64,000 bases of DNA from Usitatibacter rugosus (GTDB lineage: Bacteria > Pseudomonadota > Gammaproteobacteria > Burkholderiales > Usitatibacteraceae). The notes beneath the pieces were generated by a model, which did not search any database, was not told the DNA's origin, and worked only from the letters and a program-made list of their open reading frames with translations. The translations under genes were made by a program, and so were the position numbers. Of the stretch, positions 8,093-16,260 are shown one piece after another (the first letter of the stretch is position 1; every line of letters starts with the position of its first letter). The stretch covers positions 961,419 through 1,025,418 of the forward strand of contig NZ_CP053069.1 in NCBI RefSeq assembly GCF_013003965.1. The letters run 5' to 3'.

Positions 8093-8890
8093 CTAGCGCC
8101 AGGGGTCGGGCGCGAAGCCGGGGAAGGGCTGCGGATCGCGGCGCGCCACGGGTTGTTCGAGGATCCCGCGCGCGACGAGGTTGCGATAGCTGTCGTAGTA
8201 AATCGTGACGGTTTCCACGGGATACGACGTCGCACGGCGGAAGTCGACGTAGCGGGCCTGCGATTCCTCCTGGCGTCCGTGGCCCGTGCCGAGCGGCGCG
8301 CCCGGTTGCAGGCTCGGGGCCGCACGCTTCGCCTGCGCTTCGGGAGCCGGTGCGGAATCCAGGCGCTCGCGGTATCCGTTGGCACCCGAGTCCTTCGAGC
8401 GCGGAGCTTCCTCCAGCTTGTCGTACGCGATCGGCGGCGGCTGGGTGCGCTGGCGCTGGTACAGCGCGACGCCGATGACGCCGACGTTGTCGGGACGCCC
8501 GGTGCGCGCGGCATACGAATCGCCGAGCGACGTGAAGTAGAACGCGGCGGTGCGCTCGAGGCTCTTCCGCCAGCCCTTCACGTCGAGCGAATCCCAGGAG
8601 CTGATGACATAGCCGCCCTGGCGCGACGCCGCCGTCTCTCCGGAGAGGACGTTCACGCCGTCGACGCTCATTACCGCGAGCAGGTCGTCGCCGGACTGGT
8701 TGCGCACCGACAGCGAGTACTCGTTGCCGGGCTTGCCGACCACGTAAGCCTTGCCCTCGTGGATGTACACGGGCAGCTCACGGCCGGCGGCGCGGTCGTA
8801 GACGCGGATATCGGCGAGGTTGCCGACGGCGAAGGCGGGGATTGCAGCGGTCGCGGCGAGGGCGGCGGCGAGGAGGCGGAGGCGGTTCAT
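8093..8890 (-). CDS. Hypothetical secreted protein heading the ECF sigma operon
   Basis: The protein has 265 residues with a clear Sec signal peptide (MNRLRLLAAALAATAAIPAFA). Residues about 25-160 form a compact domain with alternating beta-like segments (LPVYIHEGKAYVVGKPGNEY, DLLAVMSVDGVNVLSGE). A Pro/Ala/Gln-rich linker follows, then a C-terminal YDSYRNLVARGIL segment. AAAGGA sits 8 nt before the ATG at 8890. No known family was recognised. Being first in the operon with an ECF sigma factor and a membrane anti-sigma suggests an envelope component or the sensed signal; this is inference. Confidence 0.8.
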   Translation of the reverse strand: MNRLRLLAAALAATAAIPAFAVGNLADIRVYDRAAGRELPVYIHEGKAYVVGKPGNEYSLSVRNQSGDDLLAVMSVDGVNVLSGETAASRQGGYVISSWDSLDVKGWRKSLERTAAFYFTSLGDSYAARTGRPDNVGVIGVALYQRQRTQPPPIAYDKLEEAPRSKDSGANGYRERLDSAPAPEAQAKRAAPSLQPGAPLGTGHGRQEESQARYVDFRRATSYPVETVTIYYDSYRNLVARGILEQPVARRDPQPFPGFAPDPWR

Positions 8891-8969
8891 TTCATGTCCT
8901 TTCGGTGGGGTCCTGGGAGATGAAACGGATGGGAGGGCCGAAAGGGTTTTCCAGCGGCTGCGCCGAGGT

Positions 8970-9133
8970 ACCCCTTGAACCACGGAGGCACGGAGACACG
9001 GAGGGCCACGGAGGGAATACTTGAATGAACGTGAAGGGGTGGGGCAGTGAAAAATTAGGACGACGGTCGCCACTGCAATTCCAAGACTTCTCCGTGGCCC
9101 TCCGTGTCTCCGTGCCTCCGTGGTTCAAGGGGT
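8970..9133. repeat. Long inverted-repeat element, copy 1
   Basis: Two perfect 44-nt arms (8970-9013 and 9090-9133) flank a 76-nt centre. Each arm is built from degenerate CACGGAG units (CACGGAGGCACGGAGACACG). The same arms and a recognisably similar centre recur at 40228-40433. It fills most of the 299-bp gap between 8890 and 9190. There is no transposase or target-site duplication obvious, so it resembles a MITE or REP-like palindrome. Confidence 0.88.
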
Positions 9134-9143
9134 CCCAAGAAAC

Positions 9144-9170
9144 AAAAAGGGCGCCCGAAGGCGCCCTTTT
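9144..9170 (-). terminator. Rho-independent terminator of the parvulin operon
   Basis: Read on the minus strand it is a 7-bp GC stem (GGGCGCC / GGCGCCC) with a TTCG tetraloop followed by five T. It lies about 20 bp beyond the stop of the parvulin gene. A-run/T-run symmetry means it could also act weakly on the plus strand. Confidence 0.85.
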
Positions 9171-9189
9171 CAGCAAAGCGAAGCGACGA

Positions 9190-10038
9190 CTACCGCTCCT
9201 CCACCTTCGCCTTGGAACGAAGGTCCGCGACCAGCTTCTGCACTTGCGCCTGCTGGGCGCGCTGGCGGAACTGCTCCTTCAGCTCGGCGAACTCGGGCAC
9301 CTTGAGCGGACGCACGTCGTCGACGCGAATCACGTGGTAGCCGAAGTCGGTCTTCACCGGGGCCGTGGTCGTCTGGCCCTTCGGCAGCTTCATCACGGTG
9401 TCGGCGAACGGCTTCACGTAACGCGCGGCCGGACCCCAATCGAGGTCACCGCCGTTGTCCTTGGAGCCCGGATCCTTCGACTTGTCCTTCGCGATCTTCG
9501 AGAAGTCGCCGCCCTTGTTCAGGTCGGCGATGATCGCTTTCGCGTCGTCTTCCTTCTCGACGAGGATGTGGCGCACCTTGTACTCGTTGGTGCCCATCTG
9601 CGACTTGAAGGTCTCGTACTGCTTCTGGAGGTCGGCGTCGGTGATCGGGTTCGCCTTCATCTCGTTCTCGAAGAGCGCGCGCACGAGCACGGCCTGGCGC
9701 GCCATTTCCATCTGCGCGGCCACGTCCGGGTTCTTGTCGAGGCCGCGCTTCACGGCAGCCTGGGCGAGCACTTCACGGTTGACGAGCTCGTCCTTCACCG
9801 CGGCGAGGCGCTCCGGTGTATCCGGCTGGCCCTGGGCGCTGAGCTCCTTGTTCATCGCGTCGATGCGGCTCTGCGGGATCACGACGCCGTTCACGACGAC
9901 GCGGCCCCCGGCAGCGGGAGCGGCGGCAGCGGTGGTGGATTTCTTGGGCGCTTTCTCGGCCTTGTCCTGGGCGACGGCCGCGAGGGCGATCGTGCCCGCG
10001 GCGAGCGCGACAGCGAGGTTCCTGAAAGTGGGTTGCAT
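9190..10038 (-). CDS. Periplasmic parvulin-type peptidyl-prolyl cis-trans isomerase
   Basis: The protein has 282 residues. A signal peptide (MQPTFRNLAVALAAGTIALAAVAQ) is followed by a Lys/Ala-rich spacer and a SurA/PrsA-like helical region (about 60-145). The parvulin domain is at about 150-245 (YKVRHILVEKEDDAKAIIADL, DWGPAARYVKPFADTVMKLPKG, FGYHVIRVDDVRP). It catalyses prolyl isomerisation in the periplasm, assisting folding of exported proteins. It is the last gene of the yciB-yciI-bolA operon, 17 bp after bolA, and is followed by a strong terminator. Confidence 0.92.
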   Translation of the reverse strand: MQPTFRNLAVALAAGTIALAAVAQDKAEKAPKKSTTAAAAPAAGGRVVVNGVVIPQSRIDAMNKELSAQGQPDTPERLAAVKDELVNREVLAQAAVKRGLDKNPDVAAQMEMARQAVLVRALFENEMKANPITDADLQKQYETFKSQMGTNEYKVRHILVEKEDDAKAIIADLNKGGDFSKIAKDKSKDPGSKDNGGDLDWGPAARYVKPFADTVMKLPKGQTTTAPVKTDFGYHVIRVDDVRPLKVPEFAELKEQFRQRAQQAQVQKLVADLRSKAKVEER

Positions 10039-10055
10039 GGTCTTCCTTTGCTTGG

Positions 10056-10322
10056 TCAGAGTTGCTCGGGCGCGAACGCCTCGATTTGAAGGGCGTGGAT
10101 ATCCCGTTTCATGAGGTCGCCCAGGGCCTCATAAACCATTCGATGGCGTGCCACGGGCGGCTGCCCGCGAAACGCCTCGGAGACAATCGTGAGCTGCCAG
10201 TGCGATCCGCCACCCGGACGATGGCCGGCGTGGCCCGCGTGCGAATCGGAATCGTCGCGAAGCTCCACCGCGCTGGGATGCAGCACGGAGAGGCGTTCCC
10301 GAATGGCCTGCTCGGTATTCAT
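10056..10322 (-). CDS. bolA: BolA-family protein
   Basis: The 88-residue protein has the BolA fold signature (AIRERLSVLHPSAVELRDDS, WQLTIVSEAFRGQPPVARHRMVYEALGDLM), with conserved His in the ARHRMV segment that can ligate an Fe-S cluster with a monothiol glutaredoxin. An insert rich in His and Gly (HAGHAGHRPGGGSH) lies between strand 1 and strand 2. The start codon at 10322 overlaps the yciI stop by one base (TGATG), so translation is likely coupled. Assignment to the BolA family is secure; the paralogue (BolA or IbaG) is not resolved. Confidence 0.9.
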   Translation of the reverse strand: MNTEQAIRERLSVLHPSAVELRDDSDSHAGHAGHRPGGGSHWQLTIVSEAFRGQPPVARHRMVYEALGDLMKRDIHALQIEAFAPEQL

Positions 10323-10621
10323 CACGGAAGCGCCTTCTTGAAGGGCTTCACGGTCACGGCGCCGTAGACGCCGGCTTTCACGTAAGGATCCTCGCTCGCC
10401 CAGGCGATCGCCGCTTCGCGCGACGCGAACTCCGCGACGATGAGCGAGCCGCTGAAGCCCGCGGGCCCCGGGTCTTCGCTGTCGATGAGCGGATGCGGGC
10501 CGGCGAGGATGAGCCGGCCTTCGGCGAGCAGCGCCTTCAGGCGCTCCACGTGCGCGGGGCGCACCTGCAGGCGTTTCTCGAGGGAGCCGGGCACGTCTTC
10601 GGCGATGATCGCGTAGAGCAT
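10322..10621 (-). CDS. yciI: YciI-family protein
   Basis: The 99-residue protein matches the YciI fold: [28 protein letters not shown], then [12 protein letters not shown] and [25 protein letters not shown] (each cited in part). It includes the conserved His near residue 24 and the Asp in EDPY. YciI proteins are small ferredoxin-like dimers with no settled enzymatic role; some act as hydrolases or dehydrochlorinases. It is coupled by single-base overlaps to yciB upstream and bolA downstream, an order common in betaproteobacteria. Confidence 0.9.
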   Translation of the reverse strand: MLYAIIAEDVPGSLEKRLQVRPAHVERLKALLAEGRLILAGPHPLIDSEDPGPAGFSGSLIVAEFASREAAIAWASEDPYVKAGVYGAVTVKPFKKALP

Positions 10622-11178
10622 CAGGGAGCCTTTTCAACCGGAGGCGCCGGCGGATCGTCGGGCAGGTAGCGCGAGATCCAGAACGCCTGCGCGATCACGA
10701 ACGCAAAGATGAGGCCCATGCCGCCGAAGAGCTTGAAGTTGACCCAGGTGTCGGTGGAGAAGGTGTAGGCGACCCAGAGGTTCAACGCGGCCTTGAAGAG
10801 GAAGAACACGCCCCACGCGACGCAGAGCTTGAACCACACGGGCTCGGGGAGCTCCATGTTTTCCGCCATCACCGCCTTGATGAGGTTCTTGCCGAACGCG
10901 AGGCTGCCGAGGAACGAGAGACCCATGAGCCCGTAGAGCACCGTGGGCTTCCACTTGATGAACGTCTCGTCGTGCAGCAGCAGCGTCGCGCCGCCGAACA
11001 CCACGATGATGCCGATGCTCGCCCACTGCATGGGCGTCACCTTGCGGTGCCGAACCACCATGTAGGCGATCTGCGCGATCGCTGCGGCCATGGCTACGCC
11101 CGTCGCGACAAAGATGTCGGAAAACTTGAACGCGACGAAGAAGAGGATGACCGGGAAAAAGTCGAAGAGAAACTTCAA
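10621..11178 (-). CDS. yciB: Septation protein A / inner-membrane protein YciB
   Basis: The 185-residue protein has about five hydrophobic segments. It starts [18 protein letters not shown] and carries the family landmarks [14 protein letters not shown] and [19 protein letters not shown]. YciB is an integral inner-membrane protein linked to cell-envelope synthesis and septation. It heads the operon yciB-yciI-bolA-parvulin. A purine-rich CTCCTTG complement lies just upstream of the ATG, giving AAGGAG on the coding strand. Confidence 0.93.
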   Translation of the reverse strand: MKFLFDFFPVILFFVAFKFSDIFVATGVAMAAAIAQIAYMVVRHRKVTPMQWASIGIIVVFGGATLLLHDETFIKWKPTVLYGLMGLSFLGSLAFGKNLIKAVMAENMELPEPVWFKLCVAWGVFFLFKAALNLWVAYTFSTDTWVNFKLFGGMGLIFAFVIAQAFWISRYLPDDPPAPPVEKAP

Positions 11179-11226
11179 GGAGCGATCGCGAGCGCGGGGT
11201 CTAAGTAACTGATAATTATGACAGAC

Positions 11227-11889
11227 CTAACGGCCTGCTGTCCATTTGAGATGACGGGCCTCGATTCGTTCCCGCACGGCCGGGGCGACACCCGGGGCGA
11301 GCACCAGCGCGAGGGCCTCGGAATAGAAACCGCCGCGCTCGCCGGGCAGCGCCTCGTCCAGCGCGTCGAAGGCGAAGTCCATCATCGCCGGGTCCTCGGT
11401 GCGGATGGCCGTGATCGCGAAATTGATGTGCAGGATCCGCCACGGGCGCTCGGGATTCGAGCGCTCCAGGTCCGCCGAGAGCAGGGGCGTCACGTTCGCG
11501 ATCAGGCCCTGCATGAGGCCGAACACCGCCGAGAGCTCCTGCGGCGATTTCGCGTTGTTCGAGCGCTGCGCGAGGGCATTGACGACGACCTCCACCGCCC
11601 CCATTTCCACCTCATGGCGCATGGCCCAGAGCGCCACCCCGAGCGCCAGCTCGGGCTCCGCACGCAGGCGCGCCAAGTCGTTCAGGAGGCCCGCCACCAG
11701 CTCGTCCGTATCCTCCAGCTCGAGCCTGCGCGAGCCCCCGTATTGGCGGTCGATGGCCTCGAGCATGTCGAAGCCCGGGCGCAGGGCCACGAGCCTCGCG
11801 TCGCGCAGGCACGCCTCGCGGTAGCGCACCGCCAGCTCGCGTGTCGCGACCTGCCCTTCATCGCCAAACTGCACCGGCTGCAGACTCAT
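11227..11889 (-). CDS. Conserved hypothetical protein between yciB and the PHP phosphatase
   Basis: The 220-residue protein is soluble, largely helical and acidic. It has no signal peptide or transmembrane segment and no motif I can tie to a catalytic family. Characteristic stretches are RRLELEDTDELVAGLLNDL, ALGVALWAMRHEVEMGAVEV and PWRILHINFAITAIRTEDPA. GAGGG about 6 nt before the ATG at 11889 supports the start. It is transcribed divergently from the PHP gene only 16 bp away. Function unknown. Confidence 0.75.
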   Translation of the reverse strand: MSLQPVQFGDEGQVATRELAVRYREACLRDARLVALRPGFDMLEAIDRQYGGSRRLELEDTDELVAGLLNDLARLRAEPELALGVALWAMRHEVEMGAVEVVVNALAQRSNNAKSPQELSAVFGLMQGLIANVTPLLSADLERSNPERPWRILHINFAITAIRTEDPAMMDFAFDALDEALPGERGGFYSEALALVLAPGVAPAVRERIEARHLKWTAGR

Positions 11890-11905
11890 CGAATTCCCTC
11901 GGAAA

Positions 11906-12790
11906 ATGACGGATTTTGCTACAATATCAACCGTTTCCTCGAAGTCGCCTCATTTGGACAACTTTGATCTCCACAACCATTCGACCTGCTCGGATGGTTT
12001 GCTGTCCCCCACGCAGTTGATGGAGCTTGCCGCGAAGTGCGGCGTGGATGCGATAGCGCTGACGGATCACGATACGACGGATGGCCTGGCCGAAGCCCGA
12101 GTGGCTGCGGAAAGGGTCGGCGTGAAGCTCGTGAACGGCGTCGAGATCTCGGTCAGCTGGGGCAAGACGACGCTCCACGTGGTGGGCCTCGCGATCGACC
12201 CGGACAATCCGGTGCTGTCGGCGGGCTTGCAGGCGATCCGCGCGGGACGGTTGACTCGGGCGCACCGCATCGCGGAAGCGCTCGCCAACCTGGGAATACC
12301 GGATACGCTGGCACCAGCGCTCGCGCTGGCCAAGAACGAATCGATGGTGAGCCGCACGCATTTCGCGCGACATCTCGCGGCGAGCGGCAAGGTGAAGAAC
12401 ATCCAGGCCGCGTTCGACAAGTACCTCGCGAAGGGAAAGCCCGCCTACGTGTCGCATGAATGGGCGAGCCTCAAGGACGCGATCGACTGGATCAAGGCCG
12501 CCGGCGGCACCGCAGTCCTGGCGCACCCCGGCCGCTACGATTTGAAGCCCGCGTTCCGCAACGCGATGCTGGAAGAGTTTCGCAGCCTCGGTGGCGAAGC
12601 GATCGAGGTGGTGACAGGCAGTCACCGCCCCGAGCAATACGCCACGTGGCGCCGGATAGCCGAGGAGCATGGTTTCCTCGCCTCGCGCGGCGCCGATTAC
12701 CACGGGCCGGGGGAAAGCCCCTACGAGCCGGGAAAGCTGCCCATGCTTCCCGTCACGTGCAAGCCGGTGTGGTCCAAATGGACGCATTAG
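11906..12790 (+). CDS. rnm: PHP-domain phosphatase/exonuclease (RNase AM, YciV/TrpH family)
   Basis: This is a PHP metallo-hydrolase with the motifs FDLHNHSTCSDG, DAIALTDHDTTDG, VLAHPGRY and SRGADYHGPG, whose His and Asp residues bind the metal cluster. The family removes 5' nucleotides from short RNAs and hydrolyses 3',5'-nucleoside bisphosphates. With ATG at 11906 there are 16 residues before the usual N-terminus; the TTG at 11954 (LDNFDLHNHS) is a credible alternative. A TACAAT -10-like hexamer at 11920-11925, inside that extension, would fit the shorter form. It heads the block with yciO, the M50 protease and trpS. Confidence 0.9.
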   Translation: MTDFATISTVSSKSPHLDNFDLHNHSTCSDGLLSPTQLMELAAKCGVDAIALTDHDTTDGLAEARVAAERVGVKLVNGVEISVSWGKTTLHVVGLAIDPDNPVLSAGLQAIRAGRLTRAHRIAEALANLGIPDTLAPALALAKNESMVSRTHFARHLAASGKVKNIQAAFDKYLAKGKPAYVSHEWASLKDAIDWIKAAGGTAVLAHPGRYDLKPAFRNAMLEEFRSLGGEAIEVVTGSHRPEQYATWRRIAEEHGFLASRGADYHGPGESPYEPGKLPMLPVTCKPVWSKWTH

Positions 12791-12792
12791 CC

Positions 12793-12807
12793 GCCCGCTA
12801 GGCGGGC
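12793..12807 (+). other. Short GC hairpin between rnm and yciO
   Basis: GCCCGC and GCGGGC pair around a TAG loop just after the rnm stop. There is no T-run, so it is more likely an RNA-stabilising or attenuating hairpin than a full terminator. Confidence 0.35.
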
Positions 12808-12831
12808 ACGAGCCGGGGAGCTCGGTTTTCA

Positions 12832-13470
12832 ATGGCGCAGTTTTTCACGGTGCATCCGGACAACCCGCAACCGCGGCTGATCCGGGCCGCAGTGGACATC
12901 GTTCGGGCCGGGGGCGTGATCGCCTATCCCACCGATTCCTGCTACGCGCTGGGCTGCCACATCGGCGACAAGGCCGCGATGGAACGCATCCGCAAGATCC
13001 GCAACGTGGACGAAAGGCATCACTTGACCCTGGTTTGCCGCGAGCTCTCGGAGATCGGCGTATTCGCGAAGGTGGACAACATCCAGTACCGCCTGATCAA
13101 GGCCAACACGCCCGGCAGCTACACGTTCATCCTGCGGGCGACGCGTGACGTGCCCCGCCGCCTCCTGCACCCGCGCCACACGATCGGCGTGCGCATCCCC
13201 GACCACCCCGTGCCGCTCGCGCTGCTCGACGAATTGAAAGAACCCTTGCTCTCTTCGACCCTGATTCTTCCCGACCATGGCCAGCCGATGAACGACGCGG
13301 AGGAGATCCGCGCCCGCCTCGAGCACCAGGTGGACGCCGTGATCGACGCGGGCCCGTGCGGCATCGCGCCCACCACGGTGATCGACCTCTCGGGAGACGC
13401 GCCGGTCCTGCTGCGCGAGGGCAAGGGCGACATCCGCCCCTTCGGGTTCGTGAAGGCCGCGCTGCACTGA
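12832..13470 (+). CDS. yciO: YciO-type YrdC/Sua5-family protein
   Basis: The 212-residue protein carries YrdC-fold landmarks: GGVIAYPTDSCYALGCHI, ERIRKIRNVDERHHLTLVC, NTPGSYTFILRAT and PSTVID-like PTTVIDLSG. The family binds ATP and double-stranded RNA; its Sua5/TsaC members make threonylcarbamoyladenylate for tRNA t6A, while YciO has weaker or different activity. The length and the LTLVCRELSEIGVFAKVDN segment fit the YciO subgroup rather than TsaC. The stop overlaps the next start by one base. Confidence 0.88.
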   Translation: MAQFFTVHPDNPQPRLIRAAVDIVRAGGVIAYPTDSCYALGCHIGDKAAMERIRKIRNVDERHHLTLVCRELSEIGVFAKVDNIQYRLIKANTPGSYTFILRATRDVPRRLLHPRHTIGVRIPDHPVPLALLDELKEPLLSSTLILPDHGQPMNDAEEIRARLEHQVDAVIDAGPCGIAPTTVIDLSGDAPVLLREGKGDIRPFGFVKAALH

Positions 13471-14135
13471 TGGACGTCTACAACATCCTCATCAAGATCG
13501 CGATCTACGCGATCCCCATCATCTTCGCGATCACGCTGCACGAGGCCGCGCACGGCTACGTGGCGCGCCACTTCGGCGACAACACCGCGTACATGCTGGG
13601 CCGCGTCACGCTGAACCCGGCCAAGCACATCGATCCGATCGGCACCGTGGCCTTTCCGCTGCTCACGGTCATCCTGTCCGGCTACATGTTCGGCTGGGCG
13701 AAGCCGGTCCCGGTGAACGAGCGTAACCTCCGCGACCCGAAGCGAGACATGCTGTGGGTCGCCGCCGCGGGACCCGTGTCGAACCTGATCCAGATGGTGA
13801 TCTGGGCCCTTGTCGCGAAGCTGCTGCTCACGTTCTTCGAAACCTCGGGCTCGCTGGTCGCGGACTACTGGTTCTCCGTCGCCATGGCCGGCGTCACGGT
13901 GAACGTCGTCTTCGCGATCCTCAACCTCTTTCCCATCCCGCCGCTGGACGGAGGGCGCATGGTGGTCGCGCTGCTGCCCGGCGCCGCGTCGTACAAGTTC
14001 GCGCAGATCGAGCGCTACGGATTCTTCATCGTCCTGCTGCTCGTGATGATCCCCGCGGTGAACCAGGCGATCTTCCTGCCGCCGGTCCTGGCACTCACCA
14101 ACTTCACCATCAACGTCTTCGGGCTCAACGTCTAA
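13470..14135 (+). CDS. Site-2 protease-like zinc metallopeptidase (M50 family)
   Basis: The 221-residue integral membrane protein has the zinc site H24-E-A-A-H28 in the first helix and the third ligand in LNLFPIPPLDGGR (Asp160). It is a compact M50 member without the PDZ insert of RseP. M50 enzymes cleave transmembrane helices within the bilayer. It starts at ATG 13470 inside the yciO stop (TGATG) and ends 3 bp before trpS. Its substrate is unknown; the membrane anti-sigma near 7 kb is not linked by position. Confidence 0.92.
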   Translation: MDVYNILIKIAIYAIPIIFAITLHEAAHGYVARHFGDNTAYMLGRVTLNPAKHIDPIGTVAFPLLTVILSGYMFGWAKPVPVNERNLRDPKRDMLWVAAAGPVSNLIQMVIWALVAKLLLTFFETSGSLVADYWFSVAMAGVTVNVVFAILNLFPIPPLDGGRMVVALLPGAASYKFAQIERYGFFIVLLLVMIPAVNQAIFLPPVLALTNFTINVFGLNV

Positions 14136-14138
14136 CGC

Positions 14139-15347
14139 ATGTTCCAGGATCGCGTACTTTCCGGAATGCGCCCCACGGGCGCGATGCACCTCGGCCACTA
14201 CCACGGCGCGCTCAAGAACTGGGTCAAGCTCCAGAACGAGTACCCGTGCTACTTCTTCGCCGCGGACTGGCACGCGCTCACCACGCACTACGAGGATCCG
14301 TCCGTCATCGAGCAGACGGTGTGGGACATGTTCGTCGACTGGCTCGCGGTGGGCATCGACCCTTCCAAGTCCACGCTCTTCATCCAGAGCCGCGTGCCGC
14401 AGCACGCGGAGCTCACGATGCTGCTGTCCTTCTTCGTGCCGCTCGCATGGCTGGAACGCGTGCCCACGTACAAGGACCAGATCGAGAAGCTGGGCGAGCG
14501 AGGCCACGACCTCCACACCTACGGCTTCCTCGGCTACCCGCTCATGCAGGCGGCCGACATCATGATCTACCGAGCCAACAAGGTCCCCGTGGGCGAGGAC
14601 CAGACGGCGCACGTCGAGATCACGCGCGAGATCGCGCGGCGCTTCAACCACCTCTTCGGCAAGGAGAAGGGCTTCGAGGAGAAGGCGGAAGCCGCGGTGA
14701 AGAAGATGGGCCCGAAGAAGGCCAAGGTCTATCGCGAACTGCGCAAGAAATTCCAGGAGCAAGGCGACCATGTCTCGCTCGAAGCGGCGCGCGAGCTGGT
14801 GGAGGACGTGCAGAACCTCACCCTCGGCGACAAGGAGCGGCTCTACGGCTTCCTCGAAGGCGGCGGCCGCGTGATCCTCGTCGAGCCGGACGTGCTGCTC
14901 ACCGAGACGCCCAAGCTGCTGGGCCTGGACGGCGACAAGATGTCCAAGAGCTACGGCAACGCGATCATGCTGCGCGAGAAGCCCGAGGACGTCACCAGGA
15001 AGATCCGCACCATGCCCACGGACCCCGCGCGCGTGCGCCGGCAGGATCCGGGCAATCCGGAGAAGTGCCCGGTGTGGAACCTGCACCAGGTGTACTCGGA
15101 CGCGAATACGAAGGAATGGGTCGTGAAGGGCTGCACCACCGCGGGCATCGGTTGCCTCGAGTGCAAGCAGCCGGTGATCGATGCCATCAACAAGGAGATT
15201 GCGCCGATCCGCGAGCGGGCCCTGCAGTACGAGGAAGACCCGACGCTCGTGCGCAACATCATCCAGGACGGATGCGAAAAGGCGCGGGACCTGGCCGACG
15301 AGACGCTGCGCGACGTTCGCGAGGCGATGGGTCTCAATTACGGCTAA
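14139..15347 (+). CDS. trpS: Tryptophan-tRNA ligase
   Basis: This class I aminoacyl-tRNA synthetase charges tRNA-Trp in the cytoplasm. The HIGH-type motif is HLGHYHG (residues 17-23) and the KMSKS loop is DKMSKSYGN (near 267). Other landmarks are GYPLMQAADIMIYRANKVPVGEDQ and TAGIGCLECK. At 402 residues it is longer than the ~335-residue E. coli type because of an insert of about 70 residues before KMSKS, rich in charged residues (KKMGPKKAKVYRELRKK). It lies 3 bp after the M50 gene. Confidence 0.95.
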   Translation: MFQDRVLSGMRPTGAMHLGHYHGALKNWVKLQNEYPCYFFAADWHALTTHYEDPSVIEQTVWDMFVDWLAVGIDPSKSTLFIQSRVPQHAELTMLLSFFVPLAWLERVPTYKDQIEKLGERGHDLHTYGFLGYPLMQAADIMIYRANKVPVGEDQTAHVEITREIARRFNHLFGKEKGFEEKAEAAVKKMGPKKAKVYRELRKKFQEQGDHVSLEAARELVEDVQNLTLGDKERLYGFLEGGGRVILVEPDVLLTETPKLLGLDGDKMSKSYGNAIMLREKPEDVTRKIRTMPTDPARVRRQDPGNPEKCPVWNLHQVYSDANTKEWVVKGCTTAGIGCLECKQPVIDAINKEIAPIRERALQYEEDPTLVRNIIQDGCEKARDLADETLRDVREAMGLNYG

Positions 15348-15381
15348 GGCGATGTCCACGGATCAACACGGATAAACACAG

Positions 15382-16260
15382 ATGAAAACCCTGATGCGTA
15401 TCGTCCTCGCCCTTGCATTCGCGGGAGTCACGGCGTCCGCCGTTGCGGCGACGCCCGTGCCCGGAGGCAAGTGGAGCTACGTGTTCACCGACCGGAAGGG
15501 CAACGCCGACCGTCCGATCCGCGTCTATACGTACCGGCCGAAGGCCTGCGACTCGACGTGCCCGATCTGGTTCGTAATGCACGGCGTGAAGCGCAACGCC
15601 TCGCACTACCGCGACATCTGGGTCGATCTCGCCGACCGCTACAAATTCCTCGTGATCGCCCCCGAGTTCGCGCAGAAGGACTATCCGAAGGCGGCCTGGT
15701 ACAACCTGGGCGGCGTCACGGAGACGGACAACCCCGAGAAGTGGACCTACGCCGCGATCGACCATCTCTTCGAGGAGATGCGCGACGGCCAGGCCGACTA
15801 CCGGATCTTCGGCCACTCGGCGGGCGGGCAATTCGTGGAGCGCATGCTGCTGCTGCGCCCGCAGAGCAAGGCCTCGCTCTACGCCGCGGGCAACCCCGGC
15901 TGGCACCTGCTGCCCGAGTGGCGCAAGGACAAGGGCGTCGAGACGAGCTACCCGTTCTCGCTGATCGGTTCGAAGTCCGGCGAAGCGCAGGTGCGCGACG
16001 CCTTCAGCCGCAAGTTCATCCTGCTGCTGGGCGAGAAGGACACGGATCCCGACGACGAGAACCTCGTGAAGACCGACGGCGCGATGAAGCAGGGCGCCAC
16101 CCGGGTCGAGCGCGGCGAGAACTTCTTCAAGGCCGCCACGCGCGTATCGGCCGACGTGGGCGCCAAGCTCAACTGGGAGCTGGTGGAAGTGCCTGATGTC
16201 GCCCACGACGCGACGGGCATGAGCAACGCGCTGGGCGCACAACTCTACGGAAAGCGATGA
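15382..16260 (+). CDS. Secreted alpha/beta-hydrolase (esterase/PHB depolymerase-like)
   Basis: The 292-residue protein has a signal peptide (MKTLMRIVLALAFAGVTASAVA). The hydrolase core includes IWFVMHGVKRNA (oxyanion-hole type HG) and the nucleophile elbow GHSAGG (Ser146). A candidate acid lies in LLGEKDTDPDDE and the late His in VPDVAHDATG. It probably hydrolyses esters in the periplasm or outside; the substrate is unknown. Its stop overlaps the scpA start by 4 bp (ATGA), which is unusual for a secreted enzyme and puts scpA translation under its expression. Confidence 0.85.
   Translation: MKTLMRIVLALAFAGVTASAVAATPVPGGKWSYVFTDRKGNADRPIRVYTYRPKACDSTCPIWFVMHGVKRNASHYRDIWVDLADRYKFLVIAPEFAQKDYPKAAWYNLGGVTETDNPEKWTYAAIDHLFEEMRDGQADYRIFGHSAGGQFVERMLLLRPQSKASLYAAGNPGWHLLPEWRKDKGVETSYPFSLIGSKSGEAQVRDAFSRKFILLLGEKDTDPDDENLVKTDGAMKQGATRVERGENFFKAATRVSADVGAKLNWELVEVPDVAHDATGMSNALGAQLYGKR

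Noticed and set aside
11906-11960. Promoter for the PHP gene from the TACAAT hexamer at 11920
   Set aside because: No acceptable -35 hexamer lies 16-18 bp upstream, so it is mentioned only as weak support for the alternative TTG start.
13119-15359. A 746-codon minus-strand frame opposite yciO, the M50 gene and trpS
   Set aside because: It spans three real genes on the other strand and its product is Arg/His/Asp/Val-rich with no recognisable fold.
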